A stretch of DNA of 64,000 nt, from assembly GCA_030581615.1 (NCBI GenBank), contig JAKTTT010000023.1, positions 186,001 to 250,000 of the forward strand, read 5' to 3'. The translations under genes and the position numbers were made by a program. How positions within the stretch are numbered: position 1 is the stretch's first letter; every line of letters begins with the position of its first letter. This document shows, in pieces, positions 30,219 to 39,154 of the stretch. This DNA is from Alloascoidea africana (lineage: Eukaryota > Ascomycota > Alloascoideomycetes > Alloascoideales > Alloascoideaceae). The notes beneath the pieces are model-generated. The model had not been told where the DNA came from. It saw nothing but the letters and a program-made list of their open reading frames with translations, and did no database searches.

Positions 30219-33200
30219 TCAGTGTCTCGAGCTTCTATTGCTTCTCCTGCTTGGACTTGACGAACCGCTTTTGTGAGAAATCGCTTGGCTTCGTCCAAGA
30301 GATGTGCCATTACTGTTTCTGTGATGATGATGATGATGATGATGATGGCGAATTCTTCCTTCAGATGTTGCTGTTGTTCCAGTTTCACTTTCGCTTGAGA
30401 CAGCAGCTGAATCACTATTCTCAGATCTTCCTCTAGAGCTCAGAGTTTTGGTGCTACTGTACTTTCTACTAGAATTGCCAGTACTTGAGCTCTTGCTGTG
30501 CCCGCCATTAGAACTTTGCTCATGAACAAAGATTGACTTAATTCTTGACTCAGTTTCTGTGCTCTTACTAACAGAAAACGACTCTGATCCATTTCTCATT
30601 CCAAAACTAGAAGAATGCCTAGATGATGATGCTCGGGTGCTCGGAACGAAGGAGTCAGTATGTGAGCTTGGGAGACGAGGTAAGTTGGAAGTTGGTATAC
30701 TTGGAACACTAGTTGACACCGAACTACCCGAATGTGTAGTAGCTGTCCCGCTTCGTGTAGATTTGTGAGATCCGTAGGATTTCCAGTCATATGGTGGACT
30801 TGACTCTTGTCTATTTGTGCTAAGGTCATCTGTTCCGTTAAGACTTGTCCTGGAGCTCGTTGGTATTGATTCCATTATCGTGTAAGGAGGGGGCGGAAGC
30901 GTGGGAACAGACGCAAGACTAGAGTTTGAAAATGATGTCCGACTACTGGTTTCGTCTCTTGAATCACTGAAGCTTGTTCTTGTCCTTGATGATCGAGAGC
31001 TTCTAGCAGGGCTCCTGTGAAGTTTGCTTGAAGTGGGGCTCGTCTTGCCAAAGCTTTGGCCATTATGCTGCTGCTCCTCTTCACCGGCAAGTGTTGTTCC
31101 CAGAATACTGCTATGGGTGCTAGAAGCGTTATGAATTCCTCCATCAGACATTAAAGTTTTATCATCTGCAATCGTGGAGGCTCTATTGCTTTGTCTGGGT
31201 GAACGCAAGGGACTATCCTTTCCGTTCTTTCTACTTCCACTCCCGTTTCCGCTGTGTCTTGTCCTAGATGATGCTGTAGTATCAGAGGCATTTGAGGACG
31301 AGCTTTTCTTGTTCATGCTCTCTCCAGGAAGCGATGGTAGAGTAAACTTCTCGGTTTCACTACCAAAAAGACTACTTCCTGCAGTTGACGATACCGTACG
31401 AGAGTATGTGTTAGAATTCTTGTCGCTCTGAGACTTTTCTTTGCCTACACTGTCTGTGGTTGACTTGGATCTATCTCTAATTGGCGATCTCCTTGGTTCC
31501 GAAACTGGCTTTTCGTCTGCTCTTGTTACTGCTGTAGGAGTAGAACTTCCCATAAGAGTGCTTCCAACCAAGCTTGGAGATGGGATTTTGAGTTGGCGAA
31601 TGGGACTTTCGCTTCTGCTTCTACTCCTACTCTTGCTGCTTTTATGGTGGTGGTGTCGACGATGGTGACCATGATGATGATGTTTCTTATCGTCTGAACT
31701 GTCGTCTGAGGTTGCAGGTGTTCTTTTGATCTGAGGCACTTCTGTTTCATGCTCGGAAACACTGCTTTTGGGACTCTTCTTTAGATACCTAAGTTCGTCT
31801 TCACTTATTTGGGTAGAAGAAGATAGAGAAGAATTGGAAAGGCGAGTGAAAGTTTTGCTCACCGCGCTACCAGTAGAGTGTTTGCTCTCGCTCCCCCTCG
31901 AACTTGGAATGAGTGTAGTTTTGGTTGGGCTTTGACTTCTGCTTTTGTGGGAGTATTTATGTGAGTGTCTACTTGAATCTTTGGACCTCGAACTGTGCTT
32001 GCTAGAAACCGCTGTAGAAGCTTTGCTGTGTCGAGAACTGGGAGAAGGGGAACGGCTATCTACCATAGTCATACTTCCAGGTGCAATGGTCGTGCTTGCA
32101 GTCGTGTAGAGTTGTTTAGCGCTCGCCTTAGAGCTGCTTTCACTAGAAGAATATCGTTTGCTTTCTCTAGGAGTTCTACTTCTTCCTCGAGATTGTTTTG
32201 AGCTACTACTTGTTGTGTTCTCGCTGCTAGGAGAACTACTAGTAGTCAAAGTGCTTCCTCTTATGCTGATCGACGATTCTCTTTCTTTCTCCTTATCGCC
32301 AATTGAAGAGGTACTTCCAAGAGTTCTACTAGAAACTGTTTTTGTATCTGGCATTAACTGGTCCTGATATAACGTTACACTGGCATCTCTGCTTTGAGCT
32401 CCACTGTCAATACTTCTGCTGCCTTTGGACGTTCGACTATGACTCGAGCTTTTGCTTTTATCGCTTGTTCTTGTTCCAGATGAACTTCCATCCTTGCTTC
32501 TGCTGTAGCTTCTATCACTTCCTAAGGTATACGATGCGGCAGTTTTTGATGAAGTTGAAAAACTGCTTGATGTCTTAGATACAGATCCCTTGGTTAAATC
32601 AGATCCTGATCGGTGCTCATCGCTGGATACGCTGTCTAAAACGGTACCCTCGGAGGACATCGTTCGACCTTTCGTGGCGCTGGACTTTGCTGTAAGAGAA
32701 TCATCGTCAGCTTTCAATGTACTTTCTAAAGCTGTGCTGTGTTTCCCACTACTAGATTGAGAGCCAGTCAGTTTTTCATCACCACTATCGTGGCCTTTGC
32801 CAGATAAAGTACGACTTCCACCGCTTCCGGCGCTTCCAAGAGTTCTGCTCTTCTCGCTTCCACTGCTCTGAACTGATCCCTTTGAATAGGGCTTAGGCGG
32901 AACTAACGTACTGTCGAATATGCTACTAGCCTTGCTTGATAAACTTTTGGCACTATCAGAAGATTTCCCACTTAGGCTGCTCATACTTGCGGCTGTAGTA
33001 CCACTAACATCTGTAGTTACTGACCGCAAAGGTGAAAGGCTTGTTTTCCTAGAGCGAGTTGTCGTAGTTGAGTTGCTTCCTTTCTGAGAGTCTGTTCCAA
33101 AACTACTTTTAGCGCTTCGATATACTTCTTCTACAGCTGTTCCGCTGCTTCTCCAACTATGAGAGCTTGTGGGAGCGCTCTGTTTGCTGCTACTGTGCTT

Positions 33201-34580
33201 GCTATCTGAAGGGACGCCTTTCCCATTTGTGCGCGTAATGCCTTTGTTTTCGGGAACAGGGGTCGTTGCTGAGCTCAAGCTCGTGCCACTCCTAGAAGCC
33301 TTTGAAAGCTCACGATTGTGAGGCGACATTGATTTGTAGGTGGTGCTTGTGGTTGTTGGAACATCGGTCGAGCCACCAAGGCTTCTCGTTTCGCTGACTG
33401 GAGAGCTCCCAGAGCTTTTTTTCCAGCTGTTTGTATCGAGAACGCTTTCAAGTTTTGTTCTGCTTGAACCGTTCGATTCGGCGTTAACACCGAGTTCTCT
33501 GTTTTCAGGAGAGAAGCTGCGAAACTTGTCGTTTGATCCATAGCTACTGCCTAGAACAGTGGGACAAGGCAGAGTAGACTCGTTTTTGTCATCCTCATCG
33601 GCCAAAAGTCGCTCCCCAGGTTCATTTGCCTCTGGATGCTTACCTGCTTTATCGGTAAACGTGCTTGAGGTTATTAGTGTTACATCGTCATCGCGGCTGG
33701 AAGGAGCAGGCAGGTCTCTTGAGTTTCCTTGACCTTCAGAGACAGGAGGAGCCGGTGGAGATGGATGATCCAAATTTCCCAATTCTCTTTCTCTCAGTTT
33801 ATCTCTAAATGGGGCAAATTTGTCGTAATTGTCGTTGTATTCTCCAAGCAATGTCTTTTCATCATCATATGGGCCACCGCCTGGGACCTTCAATCCCTTA
33901 TTTCTGCTTCTACTCCTGCCTCGATGAGGAGAAAATAGACTCGAGTAGTAGCTGCGACTTCCGGAATGAATGTTACCCAAGTGATTGTACCCGACTGGGG
34001 CCTCTTGTAACTGAGGCTCTTTTTCGAGTTTCGAGACTTGATCGATTTCCAACGGTTCTTCGGGAGGAGGTGTTAGTCCCAGTGCTCTAGTCAATGAAAT
34101 CCCTTTCTCCTTGGAATCTTTGTAGACGTAAAATAGCCCTATTAAAGCCGTCAAAATCCAAAGCGATGCGCAAACAGCTTCGAAATTCAAGATAGCCCAA
34201 TCCCGTTCACAAGAGTCACCGGCAAACGCGTTTGCATGCCGTCGTTTGCAAGGCAATGGTGTAGTCAAGTCCCAAAGCCAAAAGTACGCGATGATCCACA
34301 ATATAAACAATATGAAATCCCACCAAAAAAGCACCAGCCAGTTTTGAAGCGCTTGAAAACAGTAGCATATCAGAGTCGCGATAGATAGAGCTCCCATGAA
34401 CAGACTAAAGACCAAAGCGCTTGAAACTCGTCTGTTGAAAACATTTGCGGTTCTAATATGGAAAGCGCATATCCCGAGAACAAGCCCAGCAAAGAAAAAC
34501 TCTAGAAATCTTAGTGCCAGGACATAAAGGTTGATCGTGGTATTTTTCCTCGGTCTGAAGCTTAACACTATATTGACCAT
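30219..34580 (-). CDS. MARVEL-type four-TM membrane protein with very long Ser-rich tail
   Basis: A 1453-residue protein. The first 175 residues contain four hydrophobic helices (around 17-42, 53-77, 83-108 and 127-152) separated by short loops, with Arg/Cys residues at the loops, the layout of MARVEL-domain proteins such as Nce102/Fhn1. The remaining 1280 residues are disordered: Ser is by far the commonest residue, with Thr, Lys, Arg, Asp and Gly, arranged in SR-, SK- and SGS-type runs, plus two His-rich clusters (near residue 960 and near residue 1420). There are many potential phosphorylation sites. The family sits in plasma-membrane or eisosome-like domains, so a cortical scaffold is a reasonable inference. 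The N-terminus is conserved-looking; the tail is typical low-complexity fungal sequence. The specific function is unknown. Confidence 0.75.
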   Translation of the reverse strand: MVNIVLSFRPRKNTTINLYVLALRFLEFFFAGLVLGICAFHIRTANVFNRRVSSALVFSLFMGALSIATLICYCFQALQNWLVLFWWDFILFILWIIAYFWLWDLTTPLPCKRRHANAFAGDSCERDWAILNFEAVCASLWILTALIGLFYVYKDSKEKGISLTRALGLTPPPEEPLEIDQVSKLEKEPQLQEAPVGYNHLGNIHSGSRSYYSSLFSPHRGRSRSRNKGLKVPGGGPYDDEKTLLGEYNDNYDKFAPFRDKLRERELGNLDHPSPPAPPVSEGQGNSRDLPAPSSRDDDVTLITSSTFTDKAGKHPEANEPGERLLADEDDKNESTLPCPTVLGSSYGSNDKFRSFSPENRELGVNAESNGSSRTKLESVLDTNSWKKSSGSSPVSETRSLGGSTDVPTTTSTTYKSMSPHNRELSKASRSGTSLSSATTPVPENKGITRTNGKGVPSDSKHSSSKQSAPTSSHSWRSSGTAVEEVYRSAKSSFGTDSQKGSNSTTTTRSRKTSLSPLRSVTTDVSGTTAASMSSLSGKSSDSAKSLSSKASSIFDSTLVPPKPYSKGSVQSSGSEKSRTLGSAGSGGSRTLSGKGHDSGDEKLTGSQSSSGKHSTALESTLKADDDSLTAKSSATKGRTMSSEGTVLDSVSSDEHRSGSDLTKGSVSKTSSSFSTSSKTAASYTLGSDRSYSRSKDGSSSGTRTSDKSKSSSHSRTSKGSRSIDSGAQSRDASVTLYQDQLMPDTKTVSSRTLGSTSSIGDKEKERESSISIRGSTLTTSSSPSSENTTSSSSKQSRGRSRTPRESKRYSSSESSSKASAKQLYTTASTTIAPGSMTMVDSRSPSPSSRHSKASTAVSSKHSSRSKDSSRHSHKYSHKSRSQSPTKTTLIPSSRGSESKHSTGSAVSKTFTRLSNSSLSSSTQISEDELRYLKKSPKSSVSEHETEVPQIKRTPATSDDSSDDKKHHHHGHHRRHHHHKSSKSRSRSRSESPIRQLKIPSPSLVGSTLMGSSTPTAVTRADEKPVSEPRRSPIRDRSKSTTDSVGKEKSQSDKNSNTYSRTVSSTAGSSLFGSETEKFTLPSLPGESMNKKSSSSNASDTTASSRTRHSGNGSGSRKNGKDSPLRSPRQSNRASTIADDKTLMSDGGIHNASSTHSSILGTTLAGEEEQQHNGQSFGKTSPTSSKLHRSPARSSRSSRTRTSFSDSRDETSSRTSFSNSSLASVPTLPPPPYTIMESIPTSSRTSLNGTDDLSTNRQESSPPYDWKSYGSHKSTRSGTATTHSGSSVSTSVPSIPTSNLPRLPSSHTDSFVPSTRASSSRHSSSFGMRNGSESFSVSKSTETESRIKSIFVHEQSSNGGHSKSSSTGNSSRKYSSTKTLSSRGRSENSDSAAVSSESETGTTATSEGRIRHHHHHHHHHRNSNGTSLGRSQAISHKSGSSSPSRRSNRSSRH
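30322..30346 (-). repeat. ATG/CAT trinucleotide microsatellite coding for poly-His
   Basis: Eight tandem TGA-phase ATG units on the plus strand read as consecutive CAT codons on the minus strand, giving a run of nine histidines near the C-terminus of the MARVEL-type protein. Such tracts vary in length between strains. Confidence 0.8.
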
Positions 34581-35288
34581 GACTGGGGTAGATTATCATC
34601 CGGTGTTCTATGGGGAGATGAACCAGCTGGATTGTACGGTTGTTGCCAATATACACAGGATGTTAAGAGAAAGAAAGTCGATTCTCTATAAAAATGATCG
34701 ATCTGCAGGCGGCGAGGAAGTCATCGGCCTGGAGTTACAGTATATAAAGGGAGGTTGGCAATTCGTGCAAGCCCCCTCTCTTCTCATTCCCAATTTTCGT
34801 CGCTGGTATTGTGGTGGTGAAAAGGAAGTGTGCATATCCAATTAAATAATAGTGAATGGATGTATTTTCCTGTGAACAGAAAGAAAACAAAGGCAAGAGA
34901 GAAAGCGTGTGCTGAGATTTGTAGGGTACGAATGCCAACCTGAAAAGTTGCCCTTTCCAAGGCTCTGGTACCAAAGGTGATAGACATAATCATCGTTCAA
35001 TGGTCTATAGAAATGAACCTAAAGATAACTAGGAGAATGCTATGAATCGGCTTTGCTGGAAAGATCGGTTAATCGGTGCAGCATGGACAGATGCGTCTGT
35101 TCTTCAACAAAAAGTGTCAGCATTTGTTCCAAATGCTCAGCTAGATACCCAAACCACTTCGATATTTTAACTAGGCCTGAAAATGAAATACCCCTTATTC
35201 AAGCAGGTATAACATTAGAATAGTGTCTTGGTCCTCCGAGAAACGGTCTCATTTCAAGTGCAAATTGAGACAACTAGCGGTGCAAAAT

Positions 35289-35561
35289 TTAGAACTCTCC
35301 TTCAGTTTGGCTTGCAAGCAGGTCTCGAAACGGAACAATAATACGCGCATACCGAAGCAAGGAGAAAGTACCATTTTTGATCGAAAGTGACATGACTGAA
35401 GGAAAGCATTGTATATAATCTAGAAATGCAAAGTTTCCTTTTGGGGTGAGTTTGCACATTAGGCAATAGGTAAACAATACAAACCTGCAAACGCCTAACA
35501 AAAGCACAAATGGAAGAAAGCTCAGATCATACTGCCAAATCCAATATCCAGCTTCACCCAT
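35289..35561 (-). other. Hydrophobic ORF, possible relic or unrecognised membrane protein piece
   Basis: Ninety codons from an ATG, and the frame stays open upstream for about 30 more. The translation contains a membrane-like segment (LSFLPFVLLLGVCRFVLF) preceded by aromatic residues (GYWIWQYD). A second frame just upstream (to about 35.85 kb) has a short piece LALRYFILDIP that could belong to the same former protein. It resembles loosely the late helices of fungal multi-pass proteins such as the RTA1 family, but no signature is complete. It may be a decayed host gene, a spliced gene I cannot resolve, or chance. Confidence 0.2.
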
Positions 35562-38500
35562 CAACCAGACACTAACTTGCAGAATCGTATTTTGCCGGCC
35601 AATTGGGATGAATATTATTTCAAAAACCTTTCCCTTCTGGTTACGGGGATATCAAGGATGAAATATCTGAGAGCTAATGCCCAATTAGTCAGTCTCGCGG
35701 AACTATTTTTGCGCTGACTATCAATTGATATGCTGTTAAAGGTAGAGTTAGACAAGTTTAAGCGTTTTTTACGGTGGGCAGTACGAGCCAAAACAAGGTG
35801 GATTGGAAAATGAGATATCATCAAAGCAGTAGGGTAAAGTGTTTTTCGCAATGGATTTAGATGGGTGAATCTAAAATTGTCATCAGTAATGTCAAAAGAT
35901 CAAACTGTGCCACTACAGTAGACGTAGACCTACATTCTGTTCTGGTCCACTGCACGAAGGAATGGAAATCAACTCCTTTATAATCGTGAAGATGAGAGTC
36001 AAAGCTAGGAGGTTGGCTAGTTTTATCTGTATCTGCATTCCTGCAGGGGATAGTTTTGGAACTTCAATGCTCAATGCTGGTGTGATCAAGACAGGGAACT
36101 TTTTCCTGATTCCCTATACCAGAAAATATGGAAGGCTTTATACAGCTGATGAGGAATGGCTCAGTTGGTATGAGTCGGATTCCCAAGTTGTCGTGAACGG
36201 GTGAGAATAACACCCTTTAATCATTCTTGATCTATTGTCTCCCTTGTTTATATCTTGACTCCGTAAATTAAAAGAGTCTAAGTGGTAATAGGCTCAGGCC
36301 TTGTCTGATATCTACATACGCCATAAAAACGAAATACCACTAAAATCAGTAGTTAAACCAAATGATTCCAAGTGGTAATGCTCTTCCCTCTATGTTGAGA
36401 AACTTACTCAAACTTCATGCTAGACAAGCCAGTGCTTATGCAATACCTAAACCCGGTACTGGAGAATGTTTCTCGTGCTAGGCCAGTGAATAATGAAGAA
36501 GCAGTAGTAATGTATTTGCAGTTTCCAAGTGTAAGACTTCCCGTGAGAGATTTGGACCGATTTGGAAAAAGTGTCTATATGGCGGTTGAACCAGACACCT
36601 GTTTAATAATCGAAAACGAATGATTCTTATGATATTTCTATGGTTGCTGGAAAACTCGTTCGGAGGTGATTGGTCCTTGTCTTTGTTACGTAAAGATTGA
36701 CTTTTGAACCTAATGAAGTTGATACTTTAGACTAGTATGTGCTGCCTACTAGCCCCAGGTCTTCCACTCAAGTGTGATCTTTATAAGATGCCCAAAACTT
36801 GACAATAACATTGATTGTGAATTTTGAATGGGCATTAAAGGAAAATCAGTTTTTTGTTCTTATACAAAATGGACAGGCAGATTGAGCTCACAAGTAAAAA
36901 TAGGCGAAAATGACATTTTTTGTGGCTATCAAGTGGAGGAACACCTAGTACATGGGCTCACCAAGAAAAATGTGGGACTCTTTGACTTGTCTGAATAGCT
37001 TCCGTGTTTCAATATGGTCTGACCATTTTATATTTTGGCGGGGTTCATCAACTTGGGTTTAAGCTAATAAGATGCAAACGTTCAAGAGCTGAATCTTTAG
37101 TTCCATAACCATAGATTTGATTGTTAGTTGGTTGATTAAATTAGTGATTCACGGTGGGCACTAGTTTCCATAATACTAGATTACTCTAGCGCCCCAGGAA
37201 CTTTTTGTCTTTCAGGAACACTAACTACTATTGCCGTAGAAAGCGAAAAATATTAGAATCTCTAAGGAATAGCCGATTTCTACATTAGAAAAAGTATTGC
37301 TATCATAAAAACTATTCTTCATTACAATATACTGTGGTTAATGAAGGTATCACTTAAAACTAAAGAGCAACTCCATTAAAACATCAGTCAGTTCTGATTT
37401 GCTTCCTTTTTCTCTTCATGTTCATTAGTAACTGTAGTAGAATCTTTCGTGTTTATACTATTGCTACTACTGCTACTATTGCTCGCGATAGTATTGTTAT
37501 CTCTGCTCGTATCTCCATTGATGTGGTCATTTTGGTTCTTGTTCTTGTTGTCGCTGTTGCTACTATTGTTGGAGGTGTCGTTCAGACCGATTGTGTTTCG
37601 CTTTAGAAATTTAATATATCGAAATGCTTGAAGTTCTGAGCGGGGTATAGAATCCCTATTAATTCGTTCTAAATATTGAGATTTGACATGTTCCTGAATG
37701 TTTCTAAAATGAAACGCCAGTTGTTAGAAACCGTTACTCTCCTTGAAGTAAAGGTAGCAAAAAGAAGACCAAGAAAAAAAAAATATTTCCAAAATGCGCT
37801 TTTCTGTGATGCGATTGTTGGCCTTGGCAGACTACTTGCCTTGAGTATTCCAGGTATTTCTTATTGGGTTCTGGTGAATGTTGATTCTTTAAACTTCTGT
37901 AGTAAACCATCACCTATTCCAAACTATAGGATTAAATTGAATAAAATAAATAGATCAAGATTATTGAATAGGCAAGTATGTAACCATATAAAATCCAATT
38001 CCAAGAAAATGTATAACTTGTAACTGGTTTGGTGAAATGGAGATGTAAGATGTTAAAAAGGGAGATAATCTTTTTATATATTTTCGCTGTTCGGCTAAGA
38101 GAGAGGTAGCCCCAGATTCTTTTACTTAGTTGAACATTACCACCACCACGTTAGATATCTCACACACTTTGTTTTTAGATCTCGAAAGCTACAGCTAATT
38201 CGCCCAGCTTTGGAACGCTGACAAGCAAGTCTAGACCTTACTAGCCAGATTTGCTCTATTGGCTTTTATTTCTTTTTCTGGGCAAAGTTTGGGTGGTCAC
38301 CAGTCTAGCAGGTTAGTTCATATAGGCTTGGTTTGCTCAGTTATAACGTCATCAAAAAAAAGAACCCTTAATTACCTTATCAGAACCAAGACCACCACCA
38401 TACACACCAGCCAGTTGTATACATCAGTATACATCATTTTTTGAAGTTAAATTGCGAAGAGCACCGGAGTGCCGAAGGGTAATCGACATTATAATCAAAC

Positions 38501-39114
38501 AGGATCTAACAAAAGTGGATTTACTAAATAGTGTCTTCATTAAACTCCCAAAAAGGAATAAAAACAAAAATTTCGAAAAAGTGCTATTCTTCTCTGTTTT
38601 TTTATTTTCAACGAAAAATGCAGTTCTGAGGATTAAATATGCATTGGTAAACTCACCGACTTTATAAGCCCCCCACCGGTTTAACAAACAGAAGAATCAA
38701 TGGTTTCTAATTTTTAACCATGACTTGTTATGTAAGAATCTCGATGAATATATTCCAACCTCTCAAGTTTCTTCCAGTCTAAAGAATGTATAATCGATTT
38801 ACAAAAGTTCTAAACCCGAATCCCTTTTAGGTTTTTCCGTTCATTTGATCAATGTAGATGGGCTAAGCATATTTTTTCTTGCTGCAACCACAACACATTT
38901 TATTACTTCCCCAGACTCTGACGTCAATCTTTCCGAGCACTTCTACGTATGACCTCTCAACAGTGTACGCTTTAAAGCGTCTAGTGATCTCATTCTGCTC
39001 TTCAGAATGAAGCAAAGATTTTTTTCACCTGACCATGACGTTCAGCTTTTCCATTTCTACGAATAATTTTTATAGGATTGATTACACCAAAAAATTCAAT
39101 ATGCCATATTTTAC

Positions 39115-39130
39115 AAAAAAAAAAAAAAAA
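39115..39130. repeat. Homopolymer run of 16 A
   Basis: Sixteen consecutive A on the plus strand (T on the minus strand), 25 bases past the stop codon of the gene at 39155-41965. It may act in nucleosome exclusion or 3'-end formation. Length may be uncertain through sequencing error. Confidence 0.7.
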
Positions 39131-39154
39131 TTATACAGCTAAAACTTGTTTCAC

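Larger units (their letters stand above)
34581..39154. other. 4.6-kb gene-poor interval
   Basis: No gene can be supported in 4.6 kb. The first 300 bases are the promoter of the MARVEL-type gene. Around 35.3-35.9 kb a hydrophobic minus-strand frame may be a relic (separate entry). From 36 to 39 kb there are only short frames, AT-rich DNA and a CT/GTT-rich stretch at about 37.44-37.58 kb. A pure run of 16 A ends the region near 39.13 kb, in the 3' flank of the next gene. No tRNA or other RNA gene recognised. Confidence 0.5.

Noticed and set aside
31174-33543. Plus-strand frames opposite the MARVEL-type gene
   Set aside because: They are antisense shadows of the Ser-rich coding sequence (Leu-rich readings of Ser codons).
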